The notes beneath the pieces are model-generated. The model was not told the DNA's origin. It saw only the letters and a program-made list of their open reading frames with translations, and did no database searches. Shown here piece after piece: positions 37,323 through 47,006 of a stretch of 64,000 nucleotides of DNA. The DNA is from Bradyrhizobium murdochi (GTDB lineage Bacteria > Pseudomonadota > Alphaproteobacteria > Rhizobiales > Xanthobacteraceae), in contig NZ_AXAU01000001.1 in assembly GCF_000472965.1 (NCBI RefSeq), positions 372,001 through 436,000 of the forward strand, in the 5' to 3' direction. How positions within the stretch are numbered: the stretch's first letter is position 1; the number at the start of each line of letters is the position of its first letter. Made by a program: the position numbers and the translations under genes.

Positions 37323-38642
37323 ATGCGGTTGTCGCGGTTTTTTCTACCCATCCTGAAAGAGAATCCGAAAGAGGCGGAGATCGTCTCGCACCGGCTGATG
37401 CTGCGCGCGGGCATGATGCGGCAGGAGGCGGCCGGCGTCTACGCCTGGCTGCCGCTCGGCTTCCGGGTGTTGAAGAAGATCGAGCAGATCGTCCGCGAGG
37501 AACAGGACCGCGCCGGCGCCCTGGAACTGTTGATGCCGACGCTGCAACTCGCGGACCTCTGGCGCGAGAGCGGACGCTACGACGCCTACGGCCCGGAGAT
37601 GCTGCGCATCAGCGACCGCCACAAGCGCGAATTGCTGTATGGGCCGACCAATGAGGAAATGATCACCGAGATCTTTCGCGCCTACGTCAAATCCTACAGA
37701 AGCCTGCCGCTCAATCTCTATCACATCCAGTGGAAGTTCCGTGACGAGCAGCGTCCGCGTTTCGGCGTGATGCGCGGCCGCGAGTTCCTGATGAAGGATG
37801 CGTACTCCTTCGATATCGACGAGGCGGCGGCGCGCCGTTCCTACAACCGGATGTTCATCGCTTACCTGCGCACCTTCGCGCGAATGGGATTGAAGGCGAT
37901 CCCGATGCGCGCCGAGACCGGGCCGATCGGCGGCGACCTCAGTCATGAATTCATCGTGCTGGCGGAAACTGGCGAGTCCGGCGTGTTCTGCAACAGCGAC
38001 GTGCTGAACCTGCCGATCCCGCCCGACGACGTCGATTACGACGGCGATCTAACCCCGATCATCAAGCAATGGACGGCGGTCTATGCTGCAACCGAGGACG
38101 TCCACGACGCCGCTCGTTACGAGCGCGAAGTGCCGGCCGACAAGCGCGTCAATACGCGCGGCATCGAGGTCGGCCAGATCTTCTACTTCGGCACCAAATA
38201 TTCCGATGCGATGAAGGCGCTGGTCGCCGGCCCTGACGGCGTCGACGTGCCGATCCATGGCGGTTCCTACGGCGTCGGGGTCTCGCGGCTGGTCGGCGCC
38301 ATCATCGAGGCCTGCCACGACGATGCCGGCATCAAATGGCCGGAGGCGGTGGCGCCGTTCACGGCCGTGATTTTGAACCTGAAGCAGGGGGACGCAGCCG
38401 TGGATGGAGCCTGCGAGAAGCTTTACCGCGAGCTTCAGGCCAAAGGCGTCGATGTGCTCTATGACGATACCGACCAGCGCGCTGGCGCGAAATTCGCCGC
38501 CGCCGACCTGATCGGCATTCCCTGGCAAATTCTGGTCGGGCCGAAGGGCCTCGCCGAGGGCAAGCTCGAGATCAAGCGGCGCAGCGACGGCTCGCGCGAG
38601 AATCTCAGCCCTGCGGAAGTGGTGGCAAAGATCGCGGGATAA
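37323..38642 (+). CDS. proS: Prolyl-tRNA synthetase
   Basis: This class II aminoacyl-tRNA synthetase, 439 residues, is the short alphaproteobacterial form without the editing domain. The product starts MRLSRFFLP and shows motif 2 ([21 protein letters not shown]) and motif 3 ([16 protein letters not shown]), followed by the anticodon-binding domain. It is upstream of lolC and lolD, a conserved order in the group. Confidence 0.97.
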   Translation: MRLSRFFLPILKENPKEAEIVSHRLMLRAGMMRQEAAGVYAWLPLGFRVLKKIEQIVREEQDRAGALELLMPTLQLADLWRESGRYDAYGPEMLRISDRHKRELLYGPTNEEMITEIFRAYVKSYRSLPLNLYHIQWKFRDEQRPRFGVMRGREFLMKDAYSFDIDEAAARRSYNRMFIAYLRTFARMGLKAIPMRAETGPIGGDLSHEFIVLAETGESGVFCNSDVLNLPIPPDDVDYDGDLTPIIKQWTAVYAATEDVHDAARYEREVPADKRVNTRGIEVGQIFYFGTKYSDAMKALVAGPDGVDVPIHGGSYGVGVSRLVGAIIEACHDDAGIKWPEAVAPFTAVILNLKQGDAAVDGACEKLYRELQAKGVDVLYDDTDQRAGAKFAAADLIGIPWQILVGPKGLAEGKLEIKRRSDGSRENLSPAEVVAKIAG

Positions 38643-38711
38643 GATATCCACCGCGGCTGATATGTTGGCCAATACGGCCACATTTGGCCCGAATCATGGG
38701 ATTATCGAGTA

Positions 38712-39992
38712 ATGGATGAGACCATGAACGAGACAGCCCGAACTCCGCCTTTTGCGCCCTTCGAATGGCTGCTGTCCGGGCGTTACCTGCGGGCGCGTCG
38801 CAAGGAAGGCTTCATTTCCGTCATCGCCGGCTTTTCGTTCCTCGGCATCATGCTCGGCGTCGCCACGCTGATCATCGTGATGGCCGTGATGAACGGTTTT
38901 CGCAAGGAACTCCTGGATAAGATCCTCGGGCTCAACGGCCACCTGTTGGTGCAGCCGCTGGAATCGCCGCTGACCGACTGGAAGGACGTCGCCGAGCGCG
39001 TCAGCCAGGTCGACGGCATCCGCCTTGCCGCGCCGGTCGTGGACGGCCAGGCGCTGGCGTCCTCGGCCTTCAACGCCGCCGGTGTACTGGTACGCGGTAT
39101 GCGCTCTGCGGACCTGAACAACCTCACCTCGATCGCCAAGAACATCAAGCAAGGCACGATGGAGGGGTTTGACGAGGGGCAGGGCGTCATCATCGGACGC
39201 CGGCTCGCCGATCAATTGTCGCTGCATGCCGGCGACACCATCACGCTGGTTGCGCCCAAGGGCGCAGTGACCCCGATGGGCACGACGCCGCGCATAAAGC
39301 CCTACAAGGTGGCGGCCGTGTTCGAGATCGGCATGTCGGAATATGACGCAAGCTTCGTGTTCATGCCGCTGCCGGAGTCGCAGGCCTATTTCAACCGCAA
39401 GGACGACGTGACTGCGATCGAGATATTCACCACCAATCCCGATCGAATCGACGCGTTCCGCAAGAGCGTGACGGAGGCAGCCGGGCGGCCGGTGTTCCTG
39501 GTCGACTGGCGGCAGCGCAACTCGACCTTCTTCAACGCGCTTCAGGTCGAGCGCAACGTGATGTTTTTGATCTTGACCATGATCGTGTTGGTTGCCGCGC
39601 TCAACATCGTCTCCGGCCTGATCATGCTGGTCAAGGACAAGGGCCAGGACATCGCCATCCTGCGCACCATGGGCGCCTCGCAGGGCTCGATCATGCGGAT
39701 CTTCCTGATCACGGGCGCTGCGATCGGTGTGGTCGGCACGCTGACCGGATTCTTCGTCGGCATGCTGATCTGCCTGAATATCGAATCGATCCGGCAGTTC
39801 CTGTCCTGGATGACCAACACCGAATTATTCTCGCCGGAACTCTATTTCCTCTCCCGGCTGCCGGCCGAGATCGATTTCGGCGAAACCACTGCGGTGGTGA
39901 TCATGGCGCTGACGCTGTCGTTCCTGGCGACGCTCTATCCGTCCTGGCGCGCCGCGCGCCTCGATCCCGTCGATGCGCTCCGGTACGAGTGA
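38712..39992 (+). CDS. lolC: Lipoprotein-releasing ABC transporter permease (LolC/LolE type)
   Basis: This 426-residue inner-membrane protein has one N-terminal transmembrane helix, a large periplasmic domain and three C-terminal helices with the FtsX-type motif ([16 protein letters not shown]). It extracts outer-membrane lipoproteins for transfer to LolA, together with LolD. Alphaproteobacteria often have one LolC/E-type permease, so the C/E distinction is not meaningful here. lolD follows eight bases later. Confidence 0.95.
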   Translation: MDETMNETARTPPFAPFEWLLSGRYLRARRKEGFISVIAGFSFLGIMLGVATLIIVMAVMNGFRKELLDKILGLNGHLLVQPLESPLTDWKDVAERVSQVDGIRLAAPVVDGQALASSAFNAAGVLVRGMRSADLNNLTSIAKNIKQGTMEGFDEGQGVIIGRRLADQLSLHAGDTITLVAPKGAVTPMGTTPRIKPYKVAAVFEIGMSEYDASFVFMPLPESQAYFNRKDDVTAIEIFTTNPDRIDAFRKSVTEAAGRPVFLVDWRQRNSTFFNALQVERNVMFLILTMIVLVAALNIVSGLIMLVKDKGQDIAILRTMGASQGSIMRIFLITGAAIGVVGTLTGFFVGMLICLNIESIRQFLSWMTNTELFSPELYFLSRLPAEIDFGETTAVVIMALTLSFLATLYPSWRAARLDPVDALRYE

Positions 39993-39999
39993 GGGCGAG

Positions 40000-40698
40000 A
40001 TGGCCGAGGAGGCGGAAGATGTACCCGTTATCTATCTCCACGAGATAAAACGCGAGTACAGGCAGGGCGAGGCAACGCTGACCATCCTCGACGGCGCCAA
40101 GCTTGCGCTGTGGGCGGGGCAATCGGTGGCGTTGGTGGCGCCGTCGGGGTCCGGCAAGTCGACGCTGCTGCACATCGCGGGCCTGCTCGAAAGCCCCGAT
40201 GACGGCGAGGTCTATGTCGCGGGCACGCCGACCTCGCAATTATCAGATATCGACCGCACCCAGATCCGGCGCTCCGACATCGGCTTCGTCTATCAATCGC
40301 ATCGGCTGTTGCCGGAATTCACCGCGCTTGAAAACGTCATGCTGCCGCAGATGATCCGCGGCCTCAAACGCTCCGAGACGATCAAGCGCTCGCAGGAGAT
40401 TTTGGCCTATCTCGGCCTCGGCGATCGCACCTCGCACCGACCGGCCGAACTGTCCGGTGGCGAGCAGCAGCGCGTCGCCATCGCGCGCGCGGTCGCCAAC
40501 GCGCCCCGGGCGCTACTCGCCGACGAGCCGACCGGAAATCTCGATCCACATACCGCCGATCATGTGTTCAACGCGCTGATGCAGCTCGTGAAGGCGACGC
40601 AGGTCGCGATGCTGATCGCCACCCACAACATGGAGCTCGCCGGCCGCATGGACCGGCGCGTGTCGCTGGTCGACGGCCGGGTCGTCGAACTCGAATAA
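40000..40698 (+). CDS. lolD: Lipoprotein-releasing ABC transporter ATPase
   Basis: This 232-residue ABC ATPase has Walker [10 protein letters not shown], signature [14 protein letters not shown] and Walker [13 protein letters not shown]. The ATG at 40000 is preferred; the frame is open back into lolC. It works with the permease encoded upstream. Confidence 0.96.
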   Translation: MAEEAEDVPVIYLHEIKREYRQGEATLTILDGAKLALWAGQSVALVAPSGSGKSTLLHIAGLLESPDDGEVYVAGTPTSQLSDIDRTQIRRSDIGFVYQSHRLLPEFTALENVMLPQMIRGLKRSETIKRSQEILAYLGLGDRTSHRPAELSGGEQQRVAIARAVANAPRALLADEPTGNLDPHTADHVFNALMQLVKATQVAMLIATHNMELAGRMDRRVSLVDGRVVELE

Positions 40699-40704
40699 CG
40701 GCGT

Positions 40705-40959
40705 TCAGTAAACGCCGCGCCTGCGCACCGGCCGATCCTGATAGGCGTTCGACGCGTAGGGATTGAGCACGCATTGTGCCGCGCGCCCCGAGGCGGACAT
40801 ATTACATTGTGACAGCGACGTATAACGGCACTCGTAGTAGGTGGCCGGGCCGTAGACACGCAGGCAGACCGGATAGTCGGATCCGTAGGTCTGCGCCCGA
40901 GCCGGCGCCGAAGCGGAGATCATTGCAATCGCGAGGATCGCCAAAACCGGAATGCGCAT
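40705..40959 (-). CDS. DUF3551 family secreted protein, copy 1
   Basis: The 84-residue product has a signal peptide ending ARAQ and a Cys-rich domain: YPVCLRVYGPATYYECRYTSLSQCNMSASGR (positions roughly 29-59) and a final C before LNPYA. The four spaced cysteines are typical of DUF3551. Function is unknown. It is convergent with lolD, six bases away, and is the most downstream of three tandem paralogues. Confidence 0.9.
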   Translation of the reverse strand: MRIPVLAILAIAMISASAPARAQTYGSDYPVCLRVYGPATYYECRYTSLSQCNMSASGRAAQCVLNPYASNAYQDRPVRRRGVY

Positions 40960-41065
40960 CAAAATCTCCCTTGAGATGTGCGATCGATCCGCATGTGCAG
41001 ACGGCCAGCAGACATTCGACGCGCTGCGGCGTCAAATCACGTTCGCGCGCTGCAAGGGCTCGCGC
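40960..41065. repeat. Duplicated intergenic block of the DUF3551 array, copy 1
   Basis: The motif GACGGCCAGCAGA followed by ATTCGACGCG and GGCGTCAAATCACGTTC occurs here and again at 41336-41441 with high identity. The gene and its upstream DNA have therefore been duplicated as a unit of about 370 bases. Confidence 0.7.
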
Positions 41066-41335
41066 TCAGTAGCCGTTGCGGTAGCGGTTGTAGCGGCGTG
41101 CCGCCGGTTCTTGAGATGCATGTGCGAAATACGGATTGATCTCGCATTGCGCCGGGCGGCCCGATGCCGACATGTTGCATTGAGCCAGGGAGGTATAGGC
41201 ACATTCGTAGTAGTTGATCCCCCTGTTATAAACATGCAGGCAAACCGGATAGCGGGGATCGTAAGTCTGTGCCTGCGCCGGTGCCGCTGCCGAGGCCGCT
41301 CCGACTGCCAGAATTGCCAGAGTTAGAACTCGCAT
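41066..41335 (-). CDS. DUF3551 family secreted protein, copy 2
   Basis: The 89-residue product has a signal peptide ending AQAQ, then YPVCLHVY, YYECAYTS, QCNMSASGRPAQC and an Arg/Tyr-rich tail. It is the closest relative of copy 1 (shared SLSQCNMSASGR-like core). It shares a duplicated upstream block with copy 1. Confidence 0.9.
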   Translation of the reverse strand: MRVLTLAILAVGAASAAAPAQAQTYDPRYPVCLHVYNRGINYYECAYTSLAQCNMSASGRPAQCEINPYFAHASQEPAARRYNRYRNGY

Positions 41336-41441
41336 CAGAATCTCCTTGGGACTGCATCGGTCCGCGTGTGCTGACGGCCAGCAGATATTCGACGCGGTCC
41401 GGCGTCAAATCACGTTCACGCGCTGTAGGTGCGGGCGCCCG
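41336..41441. repeat. Duplicated intergenic block of the DUF3551 array, copy 2
   Basis: Second copy of the block at 40960-41065 (GACGGCCAGCAGATATTCGA region and GGCGTCAAATCACGTTC). It lies upstream of copy 2 on the minus strand, as copy 1's block lies upstream of copy 1. Confidence 0.7.
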
Positions 41442-41476
41442 GAGGCTCGCGTGTCTCGGCGGCGAAAGGCCGCTGC

Positions 41477-41770
41477 TCAGTACCTGCCGTAACCGGGAGC
41501 GGGCGGCAGCGCGCGGCCGGGCAGCGGGCGATAGGCGGCGGGCGGCGGTTCGCTCTCGCCGATATAATAGGGATTGGCAATGCAGGTGAGAAAGCGTCCC
41601 GACGCGGTCGCCTGGCACTGCTCGTAGCTCGTGAACGTGCAGTAGCTCAGTGCCGGATATTCATCGCCCTGAAGGCAGAACGGATATCGGGTGCCGACCG
41701 CTTCGGCAGGCGCAGCACCGATAGCTACCAATCCGATCGCGGTCAGCACGGCTAGCATCGCTCTACGCAT
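41477..41770 (-). CDS. DUF3551 family secreted protein, copy 3 (divergent)
   Basis: The 97-residue product has a signal peptide ending AEA, then YPFCLQGDEYP, YCTFTSYEQCQATASGR and C before IANPYY, and a Pro-rich tail. It keeps the four-cysteine DUF3551 pattern but is more diverged than copies 1 and 2, and its upstream DNA does not share their repeated block. Confidence 0.88.
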   Translation of the reverse strand: MRRAMLAVLTAIGLVAIGAAPAEAVGTRYPFCLQGDEYPALSYCTFTSYEQCQATASGRFLTCIANPYYIGESEPPPAAYRPLPGRALPPAPGYGRY

Positions 41771-41982
41771 TTCGAATCTCCCTCACGGCGCATCGGCACT
41801 TCGCGTCCCATTCTGATCGACACAAGCCGCAGCTCTGCAATCCCGTCAAGCCAATCCGTGCTGCAATACCGCCGCAAAACTAAATGTGAACTTTTTTCGG
41901 CGAGCTACGGCGTAAAGTTTCGAAAAACGCCTGCAAGACAACATTAACTTGCGTTCACACTGAGGCCATTTGGTGTGGGCTG

Positions 41983-42002
41983 TTGCTGTGAGGTTACAGC
42001 AA
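41983..42002. promoter_or_regulatory. Perfect dyad in the porin-like gene promoter
   Basis: TTGCTGT (41983-41989) and ACAGCAA (41996-42002) form a perfect inverted repeat with a 6-base spacer, 68 bases before the ATG of the outer-membrane protein gene. It could be an operator or an mRNA hairpin. No regulator is evident. Confidence 0.4.
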
Positions 42003-42069
42003 TTCGAGCCAACGATGCTATGAGCATGCCGCGGCCTTGGGGGCTGTCAAAAAAGGAACGGGAATAAGA

Positions 42070-42813
42070 ATGAAGAAGGTTTTGCTTGTTACGGCCAGTC
42101 TGATCGCGCTCGGCGCGGCTGCGCCGGCTGTTGCTGCTGATCTCGCTGCGCGCCCTTACACCAAGGCGCCCCCGATGGTCGCTGCTGTCTATGATTGGAC
42201 CGGATTCTACATCGGTGCGAACGGCGGTTGGGGTTCGAGCCGCAACGAGTGGGATGCGGTTCCGCCTTCTGGTCTCATCGGTCCCGAGGGCTCCCATGAT
42301 GCGACTGGCGGAACGGTCGGTGGCCAGGTCGGCTATCGCTGGCAGGCTGGCACCTGGGTGTTCGGCGTTGAAGCCCAGGGCAACTGGGCCGACTTCTCGG
42401 GCAGCAACGTGAGCCAGGTGTTCGCTACTCGCAACCACACGAACGTCGATGCGTTCGGCCTGTTCACCGGTCAGGTTGGTTATGCCGTCAACAACGTCCT
42501 GCTCTACGTCAAGGGCGGTGCTGCGGTGACCTCGAACGAGTATCGCATCTCCAACCTCGCAGGCGCGACCATTGGCGTTACCGGCGACGACACCCGCTGG
42601 GGCGGCACGATCGGCGCCGGCCTCGAATACGCCTTCGCGCCGAACTGGTCGATTGGCGTCGAGTACAATCACCTGTTCATGCAGGACCGTACCTACACCT
42701 TCACCGCGCCGGGCGGCGGCTTCGTCGGCACCGACCGTATCAGTCAGGACGTTGATCTCGTCACCGCCCGCCTGAACTACAAGTTCGGCGCTCCGGGCGT
42801 CGCGAGGTACTGA
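42070..42813 (+). CDS. Outer-membrane beta-barrel protein (Omp25/Omp31 family)
   Basis: This 247-residue protein has a signal peptide ending VAA and then ADLAARPYTKAPP, the characteristic start of rhizobial Omp25/31-like porins. It continues with eight-stranded-barrel features (WTGFYIGANGGWG, GGQVGYRWQ, GAGLEYAFAPNWSIGVEYNH) and ends LNYKFG. It is probably highly expressed: it has a long A/T-rich upstream region and its own terminator. It anchors the envelope; it is not expected to have enzymatic activity. Confidence 0.93.
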   Translation: MKKVLLVTASLIALGAAAPAVAADLAARPYTKAPPMVAAVYDWTGFYIGANGGWGSSRNEWDAVPPSGLIGPEGSHDATGGTVGGQVGYRWQAGTWVFGVEAQGNWADFSGSNVSQVFATRNHTNVDAFGLFTGQVGYAVNNVLLYVKGGAAVTSNEYRISNLAGATIGVTGDDTRWGGTIGAGLEYAFAPNWSIGVEYNHLFMQDRTYTFTAPGGGFVGTDRISQDVDLVTARLNYKFGAPGVARY

Positions 42814-42837
42814 TCTCGCACTCGCTGCGAAACAACG

Positions 42838-42867
42838 AAGCCCCGGGGCGCTGTCCCGGGGCTTTTT
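42838..42867 (+). terminator. Intrinsic terminator of the outer-membrane protein gene
   Basis: AGCCCCGGG and CCCGGGGCT form a 9-bp GC stem with a 7-base loop, followed by a run of T residues (42863-42867). It lies 26 bases after the stop codon, the classic position. Confidence 0.9.
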
Positions 42868-42940
42868 GTTGCTGGCGGCTGGCCGGTTAACCAAACCGAA
42901 ATGGTCGTAAGACGCTCTGTGAGACGGGTCTTGACTCTGA

Positions 42941-42973
42941 GAACAAAAAAGGAACAATGTTCCTCATATGTTC
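42941..42973. promoter_or_regulatory. Two LexA-type SOS boxes upstream of a micro-ORF
   Basis: GAAC-N7-GAAC lies at 42941-42955 and GTTC-N7-GTTC at 42959-42973. GTTCN7GTTC is the established LexA box of Alphaproteobacteria; the first site is the same motif on the opposite strand. The two sites are three bases apart, 22 bases before the start of the 32-codon gene. One such site is expected by chance about once or twice in a window of this size, but two next to each other in an intergenic region are unlikely to be accidental. Confidence 0.7.
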
Positions 42974-42994
42974 TTTGACCGTGGGAGTCGGATC

Positions 42995-43093
42995 ATGTTG
43001 CGGATGTTCGTGGAAGAGGCGGCAGCGCTGGCGTCGATTACGCTGTTTGTCGGGATGATCGCGGTGTGGGCGCAGGTGATACCGCAGCTTTGA
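42995..43093 (+). CDS. 32-residue single-pass membrane protein, predicted SOS-induced
   Basis: The ATG at 42995 follows GGGAG (42983-42987) at good spacing. An in-frame ATG at 42968 lies inside the LexA box and is unlikely. The product starts MLRMFVEEAAALAS, continues with a hydrophobic helix of about 18 residues (ITLFVGMIAVWA) and ends QVIPQL. The size, one membrane helix and SOS boxes recall SidA, the 29-residue LexA-controlled division inhibitor of Caulobacter, but homology is not established. The gene lies between the porin terminator and dnaE. Coding status is inferred from the start signals and the clean topology. Confidence 0.65.
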   Translation: MLRMFVEEAAALASITLFVGMIAVWAQVIPQL

Positions 43094-43280
43094 GGCGCGG
43101 CGGAGACCCGGCCCGATTCGGCTTGCGGGCTGGGCTGGGGAAAAGCCGGATGGCGGGAGCGCAAGCGGCGTTCCGCGTGGACTCCGTCCGGCCGAGGCAT
43201 CACCATTGCGGCAGCGAGTCGGCGCTCCCTCGGTCGCCGATGATCGCTCCCATCATGATGCGAGAGCCCGTTAAGCGACC

Positions 43281-46200
43281 ATGTCCAGTGCCGGATTCGT
43301 TCATCTCCACGTTCATTCGGCCTATTCGCTGCTGAAGGGCTCGATCAAGATCGCCAAACTCGGCGAACTCGCGAAAGCCGACCGCCAGCCCGCGCTGGCG
43401 CTGACCGACACCGACAACATGTTCGGAGCGCTGGAATTCTCCGACAAGATGGCCGGCTACGGCATCCAGCCGATCGTCGGCTGCGAACTCGCCGTCGATT
43501 TTGGCGACCAGGATCCCAACGCGCGCAATTCGCTGGCCGCCACGCCGTCGCGAATCGTACTGCTGGCGGCGCGCGAGCGCGGTTACCGCAGCTTGATGCG
43601 GCTGAACTCGCGGGCGTTCTTGGAAACGCCGGTCCATCAATCCCCGCACATCAAGCTCGAATGGCTGGAGGGCGATGCCGAGGATTTGATCGCGCTGACC
43701 GGCGGCCCCGATGGCCCGATTTCGCTGGCGCTCGACGCCGATCACACGGCGCTTGCAGCCGCGCGTATCGACCGGCTGGCGAGCCTGTTCGGCGACCGCC
43801 TCTATGTCGAATTGCAGCGTCACGGCGTCGACAAGGAGCGTCGCGTCGAGGCCGGCCTGATCGATCTCGCTTACGCCAAGGGCCTGCCGCTGGTTGCGAC
43901 CAACGAGCCATATTTCGCGTCGAACGACGATTATGAAGCCCATGACGCGCTGTTGTGCATCGCCGGCGGCAAGCTGATCGCGGAGACCGACCGCGAGCAG
44001 CTTACCCCCGACCATCGCTTCAAGACCCGCGCCGAAATGGCGGTGCTGTTTGCCGACATTCCGGAAGCGCTGGCCTCCACGATCGAGATCGCCGAGCGTT
44101 GCTCGTTCCGGCCAAAGACGAGAAAACCGATCCTGCCGCGTTTCACCGTCGGTGCCGATTCGGGCTCCGACGCGGCAACCGAAGAAGCCGCGGAGCTGAA
44201 GCGTCAGGCCGAGGCGGGGCTCGCACGGCGTCTCCAGGTTCATGGCCTGTCGCCCGGCGCGACGGAAGAGGAATACCAGAAGCGTCTCGCCTTCGAGATC
44301 GACGTCATCAACCGCATGAACTATGCGGGCTACTTTCTGATCGTCTCGGACTTCATCAAATGGGCCAAGGCCCACGACATTCCGGTCGGTCCGGGCCGCG
44401 GCTCCGGCGCCGGCTCGCTGGTCGCCTACGCGCTCACCATCACCGACCTCGATCCGATTCGCTTTGGGCTGCTGTTCGAGCGCTTCCTCAACCCCGAACG
44501 CGTCTCGATGCCGGACTTCGACATCGACTTCTGCCAGGACCGCCGCGGCGAGGTGATCGACTACGTGCAGCAGCGCTATGGCCGCGATCAGGTGGCGCAG
44601 ATCATCACCTTTGGAACGTTGCAGGCGCGCGGCGTGCTACGCGACGTCGGCCGCGTGCTGCAGATGCCCTACGGCCAGGTCGACAAGCTGACAAAACTGG
44701 TGCCGCAGAATCCCGCCGCGCCGGTGACGCTGGCGCAGGCGATCGAGGGTGAACCCAAGCTGCAGGCGTTCCGCGACGAGGACCCGGTGGTCGCGCGCGC
44801 CTTTGACATCGCCCAGCGCCTCGAAGGACTGACGCGCCACGCCTCGACCCACGCTGCCGGCATCGTGATCGGCGACCGACCTTTAAGCGAACTGGTGCCG
44901 CTCTATCGCGATCCCAAATCCGACATGCCGGTGACCCAGTTCAACATGAAATGGGTCGAGCCGGCCGGGCTTGTGAAGTTCGACTTCCTCGGCCTGAAGA
45001 CGCTGACCGTGCTCGACGTCGCGGTAAAACTGCTCAAACAGCGCAACATCCATGTCGACCTGGCGACGCTGCCGATCGACGATGCGCCGAGTTACCAGAT
45101 GCTGGCGCGGGGCGATGTGGTCGGCGTGTTCCAGGTGGAAAGCCAGGGCATGCGGCGGGCGCTGATCGACATGCGCCCCGACCGGTTCGAGGACATCATC
45201 GCGCTGGTGGCGCTCTATCGCCCAGGTCCGATGGCCAACATCCCGACCTATTGCGCGCGCAAGCACGGCGACGAGGAGCCGGAATATCTGCATCCGATCC
45301 TGGAGCCGATCCTGAAAGAGACGTTCGGCGTCATCATCTACCAGGAACAGGTGATGCAGATCGCGCAGGTGATGGCCGGCTATTCGCTCGGCGACGCCGA
45401 CCTGTTGCGCCGCGCGATGGGCAAGAAGATCCGCGCCGAGATGGAGAAGCAGCGCGCGATCTTCGTCGCCGGCGCGGTCAAGAACGGCGTGCCGAAGGGG
45501 CAGGCGGACACGATCTTCGAACTGCTCGCCAAATTCGCCGATTACGGCTTCAACAAGAGCCACGCCGCGGCTTACGCGCTGGTGTCCTACCACACCGCCT
45601 ACATGAAGGCGCATTACCCGGTGGAGTTCTTGGCGGCGTCGATGACGCTCGAACTCAACAACACCGACAAGCTCTCGGAATTTCGCGCCGAGGCGCAGCG
45701 GCTCGGCATCAAGGTCGAGGCACCGAACATCAACCGCTCGGGCGCCACCTTCGAGGTCGGCGAGAAAACCATCTACTACGCGCTGGCGGCGCTGAAGGGT
45801 GTCGGTTTGCAGGCGGTCGAGCAGATCGTGGAGGAGCGCAAGAAGGGCGCCTTCACCTCGCTTGCGGACTTCGCCGCCCGCGTCAATCCGCGCGCGATCA
45901 ACAAGCGCATCATCGAAAGCCTCGCCGCGGCCGGCGCATTCGATACGCTGGAGTCGAACCGCGCCCGTGTCTTTGCCGGGGCGGACGCGATTCTCGCCGC
46001 CTGTCAGCGCAGCCACGAGGCGGCGACGATCGGCCAGAACGACATGTTCGGCAATGCTGCCGACGCGCCGACCATCATGCTGCCGCAGATCGAGCCCTGG
46101 TTGCCGGCCGAAAAACTCCGCCGCGAATACGATGCCGTCGGCTTTTTCCTGTCCGGCCATCCGCTCGACGACTACGCCGCCGTGTTGAAGCGGCTGCGGG

Positions 46201-46790
46201 TTCAGTCCTGGGCGGAATTCTCGCGTGCCGTGAAGACCGGCGCGACCGCGGGCAGGGTTGCGGCGACCGTGGTGTCGCGCATGGAGCGCCGCACCAAGAC
46301 TGGCAACAAGATGGGCATCATGGGCCTGTCGGACCCGACCGGACATTTCGAGGCCGTGCTGTTTTCCGAGGGCCTGGCGCAATACCGCGACGTGCTGGAG
46401 CCGGGGGCGGCCGTATTGCTGCAACTCGGCGCCGAGTTGCAGGGCGAAGACGTGCGCGCGCGGGTGCTGCACGCCGAGCCGCTGGATGACGCCGCGGCCA
46501 AAACCCAGAAGGGCTTGCGGATCTTCGTTCGCGACACCAAGCCGCTGGATTCGATTGCGCGACGGCTCAACATGCCGGAAGCATCGGCGCAAAACGGTTC
46601 GGCCAAGGGCCTGCCGGCGAAGCCTGCGCCCGCGCCATCGGGCGGCGCCGATGGCGACGTCTCGCTTGTCATCATGCTCGATCTGCAGACCGAGGTGGAG
46701 ATGAAGCTGCCGGGCCGCTTCAAGGTCTCGCCGCAGATCGCCGGCGCGATCAAGGCGGTTGCGGGCGTGGTTGATGTGCAGACACTATAA
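43281..46790 (+). CDS. dnaE: DNA polymerase III subunit alpha
   Basis: This replicative polymerase, 1169 residues, has the N-terminal PHP domain (HLHVHSAYSLLKGS), the polymerase active-site acid motif SMPDFDIDFCQDRRGE, the GRGSGAGSLVAYAL region, FADYGFNKSHAAAYA, and a C-terminal OB-fold with a late LPGRFKVSPQ segment. The length and PHP region mark it as the replicative DnaE1, not the SOS-induced DnaE2 of the imu cassette. It has its own 187-base upstream gap after the micro-ORF. Confidence 0.97.
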   Translation: MSSAGFVHLHVHSAYSLLKGSIKIAKLGELAKADRQPALALTDTDNMFGALEFSDKMAGYGIQPIVGCELAVDFGDQDPNARNSLAATPSRIVLLAARERGYRSLMRLNSRAFLETPVHQSPHIKLEWLEGDAEDLIALTGGPDGPISLALDADHTALAAARIDRLASLFGDRLYVELQRHGVDKERRVEAGLIDLAYAKGLPLVATNEPYFASNDDYEAHDALLCIAGGKLIAETDREQLTPDHRFKTRAEMAVLFADIPEALASTIEIAERCSFRPKTRKPILPRFTVGADSGSDAATEEAAELKRQAEAGLARRLQVHGLSPGATEEEYQKRLAFEIDVINRMNYAGYFLIVSDFIKWAKAHDIPVGPGRGSGAGSLVAYALTITDLDPIRFGLLFERFLNPERVSMPDFDIDFCQDRRGEVIDYVQQRYGRDQVAQIITFGTLQARGVLRDVGRVLQMPYGQVDKLTKLVPQNPAAPVTLAQAIEGEPKLQAFRDEDPVVARAFDIAQRLEGLTRHASTHAAGIVIGDRPLSELVPLYRDPKSDMPVTQFNMKWVEPAGLVKFDFLGLKTLTVLDVAVKLLKQRNIHVDLATLPIDDAPSYQMLARGDVVGVFQVESQGMRRALIDMRPDRFEDIIALVALYRPGPMANIPTYCARKHGDEEPEYLHPILEPILKETFGVIIYQEQVMQIAQVMAGYSLGDADLLRRAMGKKIRAEMEKQRAIFVAGAVKNGVPKGQADTIFELLAKFADYGFNKSHAAAYALVSYHTAYMKAHYPVEFLAASMTLELNNTDKLSEFRAEAQRLGIKVEAPNINRSGATFEVGEKTIYYALAALKGVGLQAVEQIVEERKKGAFTSLADFAARVNPRAINKRIIESLAAAGAFDTLESNRARVFAGADAILAACQRSHEAATIGQNDMFGNAADAPTIMLPQIEPWLPAEKLRREYDAVGFFLSGHPLDDYAAVLKRLRVQSWAEFSRAVKTGATAGRVAATVVSRMERRTKTGNKMGIMGLSDPTGHFEAVLFSEGLAQYRDVLEPGAAVLLQLGAELQGEDVRARVLHAEPLDDAAAKTQKGLRIFVRDTKPLDSIARRLNMPEASAQNGSAKGLPAKPAPAPSGGADGDVSLVIMLDLQTEVEMKLPGRFKVSPQIAGAIKAVAGVVDVQTL

Positions 46791-47006
46791 CCAGCGCCTG
46801 GATATGGCGTACGCCAACATCTTCGCGAACAGAGAATTCGACTCTGCCAATCGCTGATCGTGCGCGGGAATCCTCGCGCCTGTTGCGCCGGTTTAAGAGC
46901 CAAAGCTTAACCAGCTTGAAAGCTTCGCCGCGCAATCATAGCCGATATGTCGGATCAGGCGTCAGCGACACGGACGCTGCAAGCCGCAAAGGCAAGGAAA
47001 AGTGCA

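Noticed and set aside
42968-42994. Longer start (ATG at 42968) for the micro-ORF
   Set aside because: It lies inside the second LexA-type box and has no ribosome-binding site; the ATG at 42995 has GGGAG at good spacing.
43066-43335. 89-codon frame spanning the start of dnaE
   Set aside because: It overlaps the micro-ORF end and dnaE in other frames, has no ribosome-binding site and no recognisable domain.
43281-46790. dnaE as the SOS-induced error-prone DnaE2
   Set aside because: The length, the intact PHP start and the lack of imuA/imuB neighbours fit the replicative DnaE1. The LexA boxes are 300 bases upstream and closer to the micro-ORF.
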